Source: Methylobacterium oryzihabitans (lineage in GTDB: Bacteria; Pseudomonadota; Alphaproteobacteria; Rhizobiales; Beijerinckiaceae). Taken from it: 64,000 nucleotides of DNA. The position numbers were made by a program, and so were the translations under genes. The stretch lies in contig NZ_SACP01000015.1 of assembly GCF_004004555.2 (NCBI RefSeq), positions 62,001 to 126,000 on the forward strand, read 5' to 3'. Shown here in pieces: positions 11,734 to 20,759 of this stretch (position 1 is the stretch's first letter; each line of letters starts with the position of its first letter). The notes under the pieces are model-generated. The model was given only the letters and a program-made list of their open reading frames with translations. It ran no database searches and was not told where the DNA came from.

Positions 11734-13098
11734 TCAGGCCTCACCGAGGATCGCGGCGAGACGCTGGTAACCATCGGCGATGGAGGTTGCTTCTTCCTTA
11801 CCTTGCCCCAGAAAAGCCTCAAGATCCGGCATGAGCGCGATGGCCTCGTCGACCTCGGCCGAGGCCCCCGGACGGTAGGCACCGAGCCGGATCAGCTCCT
11901 CCATGTCGGCGTAGGTGGCGAGCACCCGGCGGGCCCGGCGCACCCACGGCAGGGCGGCCGGGTCGCAGGCCCGCGGCATGGTGCGCGAGACCGAGCGCAG
12001 TACGTTGACCGCCGGGTAGCGCCCGCGCTCGGCGATGGCGCGCTCCATCACGATGTGGCCGTCGAGGATGCCGCGCACCGCGTCGGCCACCGGCTCGTTG
12101 TGGTCGTCGCCCTCGACCAGCACGGTGAACAGGCCCGAGATCGCCCCCTCCCCCGTGCCGGGCCCGGCCCGCTCCAGGAGCCGCGGCAACTCGCCGAACA
12201 CGGTCGGCGTGTAGCCCTTGGCGGTCGGGGGCTCGCCGGCGGCGAGCCCGATGTCGCGCTGGGCCATGGCGAAGCGGGTGATCGAATCGATCATGCACAG
12301 CACCTGGGCGCCGGCATCGCGAAAATGCTCGGCCAGCGCCAGGGTGACGTAGGCGGCGTTGCGGCGCATCAGCGCCGGCTCGTCCGAGGTCGCCACCACC
12401 ACGACCGAGCGGGCGAGGCCCTCGGGCCCGAGGTCGTCCTGGAGGAATTCCTGGACCTCCCGCCCGCGCTCGCCGACGAGGCCGATCACCGCCACGTCGG
12501 CGGCGGTGTAGCGGGCGAGCATCGACAGCAGCACCGACTTGCCGACGCCGGAACCGGCGAAGATGCCCATGCGCTGGCCCCGGCACATGGTCAGGAAGGT
12601 GTTGAGGCAGCGCACGCCGAGATCGAGCGGCGCGCCGACCCTCTGGCGGGCATGGGCGGGCGGCGGGTCGGCCTGGAGCGGGTACGGCCGCGGCCCCGGC
12701 GGCAGCGGCCCGAGGCCGTCGATCGGCCGCCCGAGGGCGTCGACCACCCGCCCGAGCCAGCCCGGACCCGGGCGGATCGTCCCGGCCCCCTCCCCCCGCA
12801 CCCGTGCCGGGCAGCCCCGGCGCACGCCCTGGAGCGAGCCGAACGGCATCGCCAGGGCGTGCGGGCCGGAGAAGCCGATGATCTCGCACGGCACCTCGCC
12901 GGCCGGCCCGCCGCGGGCCTCCACCACCACGTCGAGGCGGCCGCCGAGCCGCATCGCGGCGAGCGGGCCGGCCACCTCGACCAGGAGGCCGCGGATCGCC
13001 ACCACCCGCCCGTAGACCTCCAGGGTCTCGACGCCGTCGAGGGCGGCCCGGGCGGCGGCGAATCGCTCCCCCGGCAGGTCAGGCCCGCGCAAGCTCAT
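11734..13098 (-). CDS. fliI: flagellar protein export ATPase FliI
   Basis: 454 residues. The hexameric ATPase of the flagellar type III export apparatus, related to F1-beta. Walker A is AGSGVGKS at 181-188, preceded by CRGQRMGIF. The catalytic VGERGREV, Walker [18 protein letters not shown] and [14 protein letters not shown] follow, as in all FliI/SctN ATPases. The N-terminal beta-barrel covers about 25-100. It is divergent from ctrA, and this ctrA-fliI-fliJ neighbourhood recurs in Rhizobiales as I recall, consistent with CtrA control of flagellar genes. Confidence 0.95.
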   Translation of the reverse strand: MSLRGPDLPGERFAAARAALDGVETLEVYGRVVAIRGLLVEVAGPLAAMRLGGRLDVVVEARGGPAGEVPCEIIGFSGPHALAMPFGSLQGVRRGCPARVRGEGAGTIRPGPGWLGRVVDALGRPIDGLGPLPPGPRPYPLQADPPPAHARQRVGAPLDLGVRCLNTFLTMCRGQRMGIFAGSGVGKSVLLSMLARYTAADVAVIGLVGERGREVQEFLQDDLGPEGLARSVVVVATSDEPALMRRNAAYVTLALAEHFRDAGAQVLCMIDSITRFAMAQRDIGLAAGEPPTAKGYTPTVFGELPRLLERAGPGTGEGAISGLFTVLVEGDDHNEPVADAVRGILDGHIVMERAIAERGRYPAVNVLRSVSRTMPRACDPAALPWVRRARRVLATYADMEELIRLGAYRPGASAEVDEAIALMPDLEAFLGQGKEEATSIADGYQRLAAILGEA

Positions 13099-13528
13099 GG
13101 TGCGACATCCTCGCAGGCCACGGTCCGCCTGTGCGAAGCGTGAATCATGCCCCGTCCCATCAACCTTCCGTTTACCCCTCTCCTTAACATTGGACCCTGC
13201 GAGGTCCGCGGTCGACCTCCTGCGGTTCCCCGCCGGAGTGATGCGGATGCAACAGCCAGGAGAGTTGCCAGTGCCCGGAGTCGCTTAGGCGGCGTCCCGG
13301 CGGGCTCGTGACCGGCGCGGCGCGGGGCAGAGCGGAACGGAACGACAACGCTCAACGGTCTGGCCATCCTGGCCGAAATCGGCGAGCTTGCGGGACGAAA
13401 TGAGAGTTTGTTAACGCTCTGCGCATAGCGTCGCGAGTCGAAGAGAGACGGGCGTTCGCCACGGGCCGGTGGCGGATGGGCGGCGGGGGCTTGCCTAACC
13501 CTTGAGGGCCGGGGCTTGGGGACCTGAG
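13099..13528. promoter_or_regulatory. divergent fliI-ctrA promoter region with CtrA-like and CcrM-like sites
   Basis: 430 bases without a gene. GAATC (13142-13146) and GAGTC (13435-13439) match the CcrM methylation site GANTC. GTTAAC (13410-13415), and a TTTAC (13171) / TTAAC (13184) pair, resemble CtrA half-sites, but the pair spacing is 8 rather than the canonical 7 bases after TTAA. In Caulobacter, ctrA autoregulation and a methylation-sensitive promoter are known; the same logic here is inference. Confidence 0.45.
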
Positions 13529-14230
13529 ATGCGCGTACTTCTGATCGAGGACGACAGCGCGACAGCGCAGAGCATCGAGCTGATGCTGAAGTCCGAGAAT
13601 TTCAACACCTACACGACCGACCTCGGCGAAGAGGGCGTCGACCTCGGGAAGCTGTACGATTACGACATCATCCTCCTCGACCTGAACCTGCCCGACATGT
13701 CGGGCTACGAGGTGCTGCGCAGCCTGCGCGTGGCGAAGGTCAAGACGCCGATCCTGATCCTCTCCGGCATGGCCGGCATCGAGGACAAGGTGAAGGGCCT
13801 CGGCTTCGGAGCCGATGACTACCTCACCAAACCTTTCCACAAGGATGAACTGGTCGCGAGAATTCACGCGATCGTGCGCCGGTCGAAGGGCCATGCGCAG
13901 TCGGTCATCACCACCGGCGACCTGATCGTGAACCTCGACCAGAAGACCGTCGAGGTCTCCGGCGCCCGGGTCCATCTGACCGGCAAGGAGTACCAGATGC
14001 TGGAGCTGCTCTCGCTCCGCAAGGGGACGACCCTGACCAAGGAGATGTTCCTCAACCATCTCTACGGCGGCATGGACGAGCCGGAACTCAAGATCATCGA
14101 CGTGTTCATCTGCAAGCTGCGCAAGAAGCTCGCCAACGCCAGCCAGGGCAAGAACTACATCGAGACCGTCTGGGGCCGCGGCTACGTGCTGCGCGAGGCG
14201 ACCGAGGACGAGGACCGGATCGCGGTCTGA
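13529..14230 (+). CDS. ctrA: cell-cycle response regulator CtrA
   Basis: 233-residue OmpR-family regulator. The receiver domain is 1-120 with acidic pocket Glu7/Asp8/Asp9, phospho-acceptor Asp51 in [11 protein letters not shown] and the conserved Lys in [11 protein letters not shown]. The C-terminal winged helix has [20 protein letters not shown] and [13 protein letters not shown], which are hallmarks of CtrA. It binds DNA as a phospho-dimer and controls division, DNA methylation and flagellar genes in alphaproteobacteria. The last residues are acidic (EDEDRIAV) rather than the Ala-Ala degron of Caulobacter CtrA, so ClpXP turnover may differ. ATG at 13529 is chosen because MRVLLIEDD is the universal CtrA N-terminus. 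Confidence 0.97.
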   Translation: MRVLLIEDDSATAQSIELMLKSENFNTYTTDLGEEGVDLGKLYDYDIILLDLNLPDMSGYEVLRSLRVAKVKTPILILSGMAGIEDKVKGLGFGADDYLTKPFHKDELVARIHAIVRRSKGHAQSVITTGDLIVNLDQKTVEVSGARVHLTGKEYQMLELLSLRKGTTLTKEMFLNHLYGGMDEPELKIIDVFICKLRKKLANASQGKNYIETVWGRGYVLREATEDEDRIAV

Positions 14231-14257
14231 CCGGGACCGCCCCCCGATGCCAAACAC

Positions 14258-14280
14258 CCCCGCTCCGGCGGGGTTTTTTG
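14258..14280 (+). terminator. intrinsic terminator of ctrA
   Basis: Stem CCCCGC-TCCG-GCGGGG followed by TTTTTTG, 27 bases after the ctrA stop. This is the only classical hairpin plus T-run terminator I found in the window. Confidence 0.9.
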
Positions 14281-14380
14281 TTGGGCGGGTGCGGGAGCGC
14301 AGGAGGACGGGCACGGGCCGACGGGCGCGGAGCCGCGCTCCGCGCCCGTCGGCGAGACGATCGGGCGTCGGCCGCCCACC

Positions 14381-15283
14381 TCAGCGGGCGGCGGCGACCC
14401 GGGGAAACAGCGGCTGGGCCGGGGCGGCGGCGATGGCCGCCGGCGCAGCGATGGCCGCCGGCGCGGCGACCGGACGGCCGCGGCGATAGAGGCCGCGATT
14501 CTCGGCGTCGGGCGCGAGGGCCTCGGTGATGCCGATCACGGTCTCGGCGGCGCCGAGCAGGACCGCGCCGTCGGGCGCGAGCTGGTCGGCGATCCGGCGC
14601 AGGACGTCGGCCTTGGTCGCCGTGTCGAAATAGATCAGCACGTTGCGGCAATACACGATGTCGAAGCTGCCGAGGTGGTCGAACGGCTGCAGCAGGTTGA
14701 GCGGCCGGAAATCCACCATCTGGCGCAGGGCCTGGCTGATCCGCCACATCTCGCCGACCTGCTCGAAATGCTTCAGCATGAGCTGCACCGGCAGGCCGCG
14801 CTGGATCTCGAACTGGTTGTAGAGGCCGAGCCTGGCCTTCTCCAGCACCTCGGTCGAGAGGTCGGTGGCGACGAGCTCGACCCGCCAGCCGGCGAGCCGC
14901 GGCGCCGCCTCGGCGAGCAGCATCGCGAGCGAGTACGGCTCCTGGCCGCTGGAGGCCGCCGCGCACCAGATCCGCAGCCGCCGCTGCCCCGCCCGGGCGG
15001 CGAGCGCCTGGGGCAGCAGCACGTCGCGGAACAGGTCGAACGGCGCCCGGTCGCGGAAGAAGAAGGTCTCGTTGGTGGTCATCGCCTCGACCACCGCGCG
15101 CTCCACCGCGCCCTCCCGGGCCGCCCGCAGGGCGGTGACGAGGTCGCCGAGCCCGTTGAGCTTGAAGCGCCGGCACACCGGCATCAGCCGGCTCTCCAGC
15201 AGGTAGTGCTTCTCGGCGGTCAGGGCGAGGCCGGACCGCTGCTTGAGGAAGCCGCGCAGGAACTCGAACTCGCTGTCGGTCAT
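14381..15283 (-). CDS. cheR: chemotaxis protein methyltransferase CheR
   Basis: 300 residues. Transfers methyl groups from SAM to receptor glutamates. Helical N-terminal domain about 1-85, then the SAM-binding Rossmann domain with TTNETFFFRD, IWCAAASSGQEPYS and FDIVYCRNVLIYFD. The C-terminal tail from about 275 is a low-complexity Ala/Pro run (APAAIA repeated) with no receptor-docking pentapeptide of its own. An in-frame GTG six bases upstream, nearer the AGGAAGG motif, is an alternative start. Last gene of the minus-strand che operon. Confidence 0.95.
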   Translation of the reverse strand: MTDSEFEFLRGFLKQRSGLALTAEKHYLLESRLMPVCRRFKLNGLGDLVTALRAAREGAVERAVVEAMTTNETFFFRDRAPFDLFRDVLLPQALAARAGQRRLRIWCAAASSGQEPYSLAMLLAEAAPRLAGWRVELVATDLSTEVLEKARLGLYNQFEIQRGLPVQLMLKHFEQVGEMWRISQALRQMVDFRPLNLLQPFDHLGSFDIVYCRNVLIYFDTATKADVLRRIADQLAPDGAVLLGAAETVIGITEALAPDAENRGLYRRGRPVAAPAAIAAPAAIAAAPAQPLFPRVAAAR

Positions 15284-15323
15284 CGGCACGCGCCCTTCCT
15301 GGCGAGGCGGGAGGGGTCGTGCG

Positions 15324-16487
15324 TCACAGGGCTGCCCCCGGGCCGGCGATGAGGGTCCGCAGGGCCGGCCCGATCGCCGGCAGCGGCAGGATCTCGTGGG
15401 CGTAGCCGGCCTTGGCGAGGCTGCCCGGCATCCCCCAGACGGTCGAGGTCGCCTCGTCCTGGGCCAGCATCGTGCCGCCGGCCTCCACCAGCGCCTTGGC
15501 GCCCTGGGTGCCGTCGGACCCCATGCCGGTCAGCACCACCGAGACGGTGGCGGAGCCGAACACGTCGGCGGCGTCGCGGAACATCACGTCGACCGCCGGG
15601 CGGCAGAAGTTGACCGGCGGTCCGTCGTCGAGGCGCACGCTCACCTCGGAGCCCGACGCGGCGAGTCCCATGTGGCGCCCGCCCGGGGCGACGTAGACCA
15701 CGCCGGGCCGCAGCACCTCGCCGTGCTTGGCCTCGGCGGCCGGAAGGCGGATGCGGGTGCCGAGATGCTCGGCGAACACCGCGGTGAAGACCGGCGGCAT
15801 GTGCTGCACGATCAGGATCGGCACGCGGCGCAGGGCGGCGGCGCCGATGCCCTCCAGCACCTCCCCCACCGCACGGGGACCGCCGGTCGACGCGCCGATG
15901 AGCAGCGCCCGCGGCACCAGGGTCCGCACCGGCCGCGGCCGGGTCGTCGGCGCCGCGGCGGCCGGGCGGACCGGCGCCGCCGGGGCGCGCTCGATGCCGG
16001 GGGCCGGCCGCTCGGTCGTCACCGGGCGCACCCGGCCGCGCATCGCCGCGCCGAGCATGCGCAGCTTCTGGATCAGGTCGTCGCGGAAGCTCGCCGAGGT
16101 GGTGACGCCGCGGTTGCCCTCGGGCTTGGGCAGGTAGTCGATCGCGCCGAGCGCGAGGCAGCGCAGGGAGATCTCGGCGTTGCGCTGGGTCAGGGTCGAC
16201 ATCATCACGACCTGCAGCCCCGGCCGCTTGGCCAGCAGCCGCGGCAGCGCCTGGGTGCCGTCGAGTTCCGGCATCTCGATGTCGAGCAGCACGACGTCGG
16301 GGGTGACCCGATCGAGGGCCTCGACCGCGAGGCGGCCGTTGGAGGCGGTGGCGACCACCTCGCAGCCGGCCTCCTGGAGCCATTTCGAGACGAGGCCGCG
16401 GACCACGACCGAATCGTCGGCCACGAGGACGCGCAGGCGCGCTGCGGCGGAGGCCTGGGGGGACGAGGGCGCAGCGGAAGCGGCCAT
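15324..16487 (-). CDS. cheB: chemotaxis response regulator protein-glutamate methylesterase CheB
   Basis: 387 residues. Receiver domain about 15-130 with Asp69 in LLDIEMPELDG; Pro/Ala/Arg-rich linker about 150-190; methylesterase domain with catalytic triad Ser200 (GASTGG), His229 (IVQHMP) and Asp325 (GMGSDG). It removes receptor methyl esters when phosphorylated by CheA, giving adaptation together with CheR. The N-terminal 17 residues are a low-complexity Ala/Ser extension. Confidence 0.96.
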   Translation of the reverse strand: MAASAAPSSPQASAAARLRVLVADDSVVVRGLVSKWLQEAGCEVVATASNGRLAVEALDRVTPDVVLLDIEMPELDGTQALPRLLAKRPGLQVVMMSTLTQRNAEISLRCLALGAIDYLPKPEGNRGVTTSASFRDDLIQKLRMLGAAMRGRVRPVTTERPAPGIERAPAAPVRPAAAAPTTRPRPVRTLVPRALLIGASTGGPRAVGEVLEGIGAAALRRVPILIVQHMPPVFTAVFAEHLGTRIRLPAAEAKHGEVLRPGVVYVAPGGRHMGLAASGSEVSVRLDDGPPVNFCRPAVDVMFRDAADVFGSATVSVVLTGMGSDGTQGAKALVEAGGTMLAQDEATSTVWGMPGSLAKAGYAHEILPLPAIGPALRTLIAGPGAAL

Positions 16488-16587
16488 GGGGTCTCTCGTT
16501 GGTCGTCCGGCCGGTCCGGCGGCCGCGGGCCGGGCCGGATCGGGGCGGAGTTCGGGTTTCGGTGGAGGACGGCCGGGAGAGCCGGCG

Positions 16588-16647
16588 GTCGGGCGAGCCC
16601 GACGGCGCGGTCAGGCGAGCCCGACCGGGCGGTCAGGCAAGCCCGAC
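16588..16647 (-). repeat. three tandem 22-base palindromic units over the cheY stop codon
   Basis: Cores at 16588-16603, 16610-16625 and 16632-16647, each of the form GTC(G/A)GGC(G/A)AGCCCGAC, spaced exactly 22 bases. Each core can fold on itself; the outermost is a perfect hairpin. The copy nearest cheY contains its TGA stop (16633-16635) and last codons, so the array looks like duplication of the gene's own 3' end. It may act as a series of terminator-like stems before cheB. Confidence 0.7.
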
Positions 16648-16998
16648 CGCCTGGAGCTTGGCCGTCACGATCTCCTTGTCGAACGGCTTCATGATGTACT
16701 CGTCGGCGCCGGCATGGAGCGCCCGGGCGATCGAGACGACGTCGTTCTCGGTGGTGCAGAACACCACCTTCGGCTCCTCGCCGCCCGGCAGGTGGCGCAG
16801 GGCGCGCAGGAACTCGTAGCCGTCCATGTTCGGCATCCGCCAGTCGAGCAGGATGCCCTGGGGCATGGTCGAGCGGCACAGGTCGATCGCCTGCTCGCCG
16901 TCGACGGCTTCGGCGACCCGAAAGCCCAGGCCCTCCAGGATCCGGCGCGCGACCCGGCGGATCACGACCGAGTCGTCGACGATCAGGCACGTTCTCAT
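16633..16998 (-). CDS. cheY: CheY-type response regulator
   Basis: Single receiver domain, 121 residues from MRTCLIVDD. Acidic pair Asp8/Asp9, phospho-acceptor Asp52 (LLDWRMPNMDG), Thr82/Thr83 (FCTTEND) and Lys104 (YIMKPFDKE) are all present, so it should be phosphorylated by CheA. Its Trp after the phospho-Asp and the TEND motif are typical of alphaproteobacterial CheY proteins. An in-frame ATG 36 bases upstream would add MAEGMTAEGMIA; the later ATG fits the family better. Confidence 0.93.
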   Translation of the reverse strand: MRTCLIVDDSVVIRRVARRILEGLGFRVAEAVDGEQAIDLCRSTMPQGILLDWRMPNMDGYEFLRALRHLPGGEEPKVVFCTTENDVVSIARALHAGADEYIMKPFDKEIVTAKLQAVGLA

Positions 16999-17058
16999 CG
17001 CGATCATCCCCTCGGCGGTCATCCCCTCGGCCATCGTGCCCTCGCCTACCCGGAACCG

Positions 17059-17565
17059 TCAGGCGGCGCTGGCGGCGCGGTCCTCGCCGAAGGCGAGCAC
17101 CGCGTCGACGTCGAGGACGATGAGCAGCCGGCCGTCGAGGCGGTGGACGCCCTTCGACACGCCGCGCCAGCGCGCGTCCATGTGGACCGGGTTCGGCTCG
17201 TAGGTGTCCTCGGCGAGCTTCATCACCTCGCCGACCTGATCGACGAGCAGGCCGTAGGCCTCGCCGCCGTGTTCGAGCCCGACCGCCATGTTGCGCCCGT
17301 CGGCCGGGTTGTCCGGCAGGCCGAGGCGGCGGCGCAGGCAGATCGCGGTGACGACCCGGCCGCGCAGGTTGAGCAGGCCCTTGATCTCCGGCGGCGCCAG
17401 CGGGACGTCGGTGAGGTTGGTGGCGATGAAGACGTCGTGGACCCGGTCGATCGGCAGGCCGAACATCTCCTTGCCGAGCACGATGGTGACGTAGTCGATG
17501 GTTTCCCCGGACGGGGCCGAGCCGGGCCCACCGGGATGCGCGGCGTTGCTGTTGGCGGCCATCAT
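17059..17565 (-). CDS. cheW: chemotaxis coupling protein CheW
   Basis: 168 residues, a single CheW (SH3-like) domain at about 22-160 after a short Gly/Pro-rich head. Motifs: VTIVLGKEMFGLPIDRV, IKGLLNLRGRVV, GLLVDQVGEVM and GRLLIVLDVDAVL. It links receptors to CheA in the membrane array. Two adjacent ATGs can start the protein; neither has an obvious ribosome-binding site, and the 67-base gap to cheA suggests co-transcription. Confidence 0.95.
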   Translation of the reverse strand: MMAANSNAAHPGGPGSAPSGETIDYVTIVLGKEMFGLPIDRVHDVFIATNLTDVPLAPPEIKGLLNLRGRVVTAICLRRRLGLPDNPADGRNMAVGLEHGGEAYGLLVDQVGEVMKLAEDTYEPNPVHMDARWRGVSKGVHRLDGRLLIVLDVDAVLAFGEDRAASAA

Positions 17566-17632
17566 GGTCGAAGCTCGCGAGGACGGGTGCGGAAGGGACG
17601 AGGCGGCGGGCCGGGACGGCCCGCCCGCCGGC

Positions 17633-20323
17633 TCAGGCGGCGGCGTCGAGGGCCGGCGCGGTGATCTCGTTGAGCGCCGCGACGAGGCCGCTGCGGTCGA
17701 ACTTCGCCACGAAGTCGGCGACCCCGAGGCTGCGCGCCCGCTCGATCACGTCGGGCGCCACGGCGGCCGACAGCGCCACCACCGGCAGGCCGGCGGCGCG
17801 GCTCGCCGACTTGCGGATCGCCTCGATCATCTCGAAGCCGGAGCGCCCGGGCATGTCGAGGTCGGTGACCACGACGTCGAACGGCGTCTCGGCGGCGAGC
17901 AGGCGCAGGGCCTCGTCGGCTCCCGGCACCGCGGTCACCCGGTAGCCGGCGGCCTTCAGCACCGGGGTCAGCATCTCGCGGAAGAACGACGAGTCGTCGA
18001 CGAGGAGGAGGTTCGGGGTCTGCCGCGCGACGTCGCGGCGCGGCGCCCGGCCCCAGTCGTCGTAGGCGAGCGGCAGGTAGTGGGCGATGTTGACGATCTC
18101 GGTCGCCCGCCCGCGCACCACCGCCGAGCCGATGAGGTCGGAGCGCTCCGCCGTCATCTCGATGTCGAGCACGTCGTCGACGATGTCGACGATCTGGTCG
18201 ACCACGAGGCCCATCGAGCGTTCGCCGTCGGAGAACACCACCAGCGCCTGCATGCCCTCGCGCTTGAGCTCGCATTGCGGGTCGGCCGGGACCAGCGGCA
18301 TCAGCCGGCCGCGGTACTGGATCAGCGGCCGGCCGCCGACCCACTCGATCTTGGCCGCGTCGATCTCCTCCAGGCGGGTCACCAGCGACAGCGGCACCGC
18401 CTTCAGGGCGTCGCCGCCGCCCTTGAACACCAGGAGCGTCACGGTCTGGTCGGCGCCCGCCGCCGCGACCTCGTCCTCGGCCTCGATCTGCTGGCCGCTC
18501 GCGGTGCCCGACCCGACCATGCGGGCGACGCCGTTCGGGTCGATGATGAGCACCACCGCGCCGTCGCCCAGGATGGTGTTGCCCGAGAACAGCGGGATGT
18601 GGCGCAGCTTGGTCGACATCGGCTTCACGACGATCTCTTCCGTGTGGAAGACGCCGTCGACCAGGATGCCGAAGCTCTGGCGGCCGACTTGGCTCACCAC
18701 CACGAAGCCCTCGTCGGGCGAGGTGTTCTCGCCGTCCGGGAGGCCGAGCATCCCGGCGATCGGCACGATCGGCAGCAGCCGGTCGCGCAGGCGCAGCACC
18801 GGCGAGCCGTTGATGCGCTCGACCGCGTGGTCGGTGCCCGGCTGCACCCGAACCAGTTCCAGCACCGAGACCTGCGGGATCGCGAAGCGGTGGTCGCGGG
18901 CCGAGACGATCAGCGCCGCGACGATCGCGAGGGTGAGCGGGATCTTGATCGTGAAGGTGGTGCCGCGGCCGAACTGGGTCTGGATGTCGACGGTGCCGCC
19001 GATCAGCTCGATGTTGGTCTTGACCACGTCCATGCCGACGCCGCGGCCCGACACCGAGGTGATCGCCTTGGCGGTCGAGAAGCCGGCGTGGAAGATGAAC
19101 TTCGCGACCTGCGCGTCGCTCATCCGCTCGACCTCGGCCTCGGTGGCGATGCCGCGCTCGACCGCCTTGCGGCGGATCACCGCGAGGTCGAGGCCCTTGC
19201 CGTCGTCGGCGATCTCGATCGTGATCGTGCCGCCCTCGTGGAAGGCGTTGAGGCGGATCGTGCCCTTCTCGGGCTTGCCTGCCGCCTTGCGCTCGGCGCC
19301 CGACTCGATGCCGTGGTCGGCCGAGTTGCGCACCATGTGGGTGAGCGGATCCTTGATGACCTCCAGCACCTGCCGGTCGAGCTCGGTCTCGGAGCCGAGC
19401 ATCACGAGGTCGATCTTCTTGCCGAGTTCCGACGACAGGTCGCGCACCACCCGCGGCAGCTTCTGCCACGCCGAGCCGATCGGCTGCATGCGGGTCTTCA
19501 TCACCCCTTCCTGCAGCTCGGCGGTGACGTTGGACAGCCGCTGCAGCGGCACCTTGTAGTTGCCGTCCTCGTGCCGGCGGGCGATCTCGAGGAGCTGGTT
19601 GCGGGTCAGCACCAGCTCCGAGACCATCGTCATCAGGTGTTCGAGGGTCTCGACGTTGACCCGGATCGTCTGGACCTTGCTGACCGCGGCGTGGTCGGCC
19701 TCCGCGGCGGGAGCCTCGGCCTTCGCGGCCGGCTCGGCGACGCGCACCGGCGCCGGCGGCGGGGCCGGCGGGGCGGCCACCACCTCCGGCTCGGGCTCGG
19801 CCTCCGGCCCGGGGGTGTCGCGGAAGGCGCGCTCGAGGTCGTCGAGGGAGACCTCGCCGGGCTTCAGCGCGCGCTCCAGCACCTGCTCGACCGGGATGGC
19901 CGCCGCCGGGATCGCGGACGCCGGCTCGGGCGCCGGAATCTCGCCCTCCGACATCCGCTCCAGGGCGCCGATGAGATCCTCGTCGATGCCGGCGGGCTCG
20001 GCGGCGGTGCGCTCCAGCTCGGCAACGATCAGCTTGATCCGGTCGAGGGTCTGGAGGATCAGGCTCACCGCCGGGGTCGTCACCGGCATCCCGTCGCGGA
20101 ACTTGCCCATCAGGGTCTCGGCGGCGTGCGCCAGCGCCTCGAGGCGCGGCAGGCCGAGGAACCCGCAGGTCCCCTTGATGGTGTGGACCAGCCGGAAGAT
20201 GTTGCGCAGGATCGTCTGGTTGTTCGGATCCTGCTCGAAGCGCACGAGTTCGAGGTCGACCGTGTCGAGGTGCTCACCGGTCTCGGTCAGGAATTCCCGC
20301 AGCAAATCGTCCATGTCGTGCAC
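17633..20323 (-). CDS. cheA: hybrid chemotaxis histidine kinase CheA with two CheW-like domains and a C-terminal receiver
   Basis: 896 residues. HPt domain with phospho-His47 (VHTIKGTCG); Ala/Pro/Glu-rich linker about 140-230; dimerisation helices (TMVSELVLTRNQLLEIARR); ATPase with HMVRNSADHGIE, DDGKGLD and SGRGVGMDVVKTNIE; a first CheW-like domain (FAIPQVSVLELV, LRLRDRLLPIVPI); a second CheW-like segment (GGRPLIQYRGRLMPLVPAD); and a receiver with phospho-Asp in VVVTDLDMPGRSG. Dual regulatory domains plus a receiver differ from the E. coli layout and suggest a phosphate sink or self-adaptation. First gene of the che operon; an ATG nine bases in (MDDLLREFL) could be the real start. Confidence 0.95.
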   Translation of the reverse strand: MHDMDDLLREFLTETGEHLDTVDLELVRFEQDPNNQTILRNIFRLVHTIKGTCGFLGLPRLEALAHAAETLMGKFRDGMPVTTPAVSLILQTLDRIKLIVAELERTAAEPAGIDEDLIGALERMSEGEIPAPEPASAIPAAAIPVEQVLERALKPGEVSLDDLERAFRDTPGPEAEPEPEVVAAPPAPPPAPVRVAEPAAKAEAPAAEADHAAVSKVQTIRVNVETLEHLMTMVSELVLTRNQLLEIARRHEDGNYKVPLQRLSNVTAELQEGVMKTRMQPIGSAWQKLPRVVRDLSSELGKKIDLVMLGSETELDRQVLEVIKDPLTHMVRNSADHGIESGAERKAAGKPEKGTIRLNAFHEGGTITIEIADDGKGLDLAVIRRKAVERGIATEAEVERMSDAQVAKFIFHAGFSTAKAITSVSGRGVGMDVVKTNIELIGGTVDIQTQFGRGTTFTIKIPLTLAIVAALIVSARDHRFAIPQVSVLELVRVQPGTDHAVERINGSPVLRLRDRLLPIVPIAGMLGLPDGENTSPDEGFVVVSQVGRQSFGILVDGVFHTEEIVVKPMSTKLRHIPLFSGNTILGDGAVVLIIDPNGVARMVGSGTASGQQIEAEDEVAAAGADQTVTLLVFKGGGDALKAVPLSLVTRLEEIDAAKIEWVGGRPLIQYRGRLMPLVPADPQCELKREGMQALVVFSDGERSMGLVVDQIVDIVDDVLDIEMTAERSDLIGSAVVRGRATEIVNIAHYLPLAYDDWGRAPRRDVARQTPNLLLVDDSSFFREMLTPVLKAAGYRVTAVPGADEALRLLAAETPFDVVVTDLDMPGRSGFEMIEAIRKSASRAAGLPVVALSAAVAPDVIERARSLGVADFVAKFDRSGLVAALNEITAPALDAAA

Positions 20324-20759
20324 TCGTCGATCCCCGCAGGATCTCTGCGTTGGCCGACCATGGCGCCAGAGCGTTTAGGATCCGTTGCCGCCGACTGCGA
20401 ACCCCACGACGAATGGCAACGACCACCGGGATCGAACTTGAGACCGCTTCCGCCCCAGGGTCAGCACCGGGGATCGGCCACCACGAGATCTGTGATTATC
20501 TTTTCATTTACGATAAAAGCAGGATGGGTCGGCAGGATCTCGTCTTGGGCGGACCGGCCGGGGGCGAAACGCGCGGCGGGGGTGGCGGCCGCGGAAGACC
20601 CGCGCGGGTGCGGACCCAAAGTCATTGTAAAGGAATGGAAGTGCACCCTGTCCTCTCACCCCGTCCGACGCCGGGGCGAACGACGTCGAGGGGAAGGTCC
20701 CGCCCCGGAAGGTTGCGGGAGTTCGGCTCCTCCAGGCACATCCGAAGCAGGTTTCGACC
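20324..20759. promoter_or_regulatory. divergent intergenic region between cheA and the receptor-like gene
   Basis: 436 bases with no gene I can support. A short AT-rich patch near 20490-20525 (GATTATCTTTTCATTTACG) stands out in this G+C-rich DNA and is a plausible promoter zone. No clear sigma-factor box or palindrome was recognised. Confidence 0.35.

Noticed and set aside
16588..16647. Possible short CRISPR-like array
   Set aside because: Units are directly adjacent with 6-base gaps, so there are no spacers; it is a tandem repeat.
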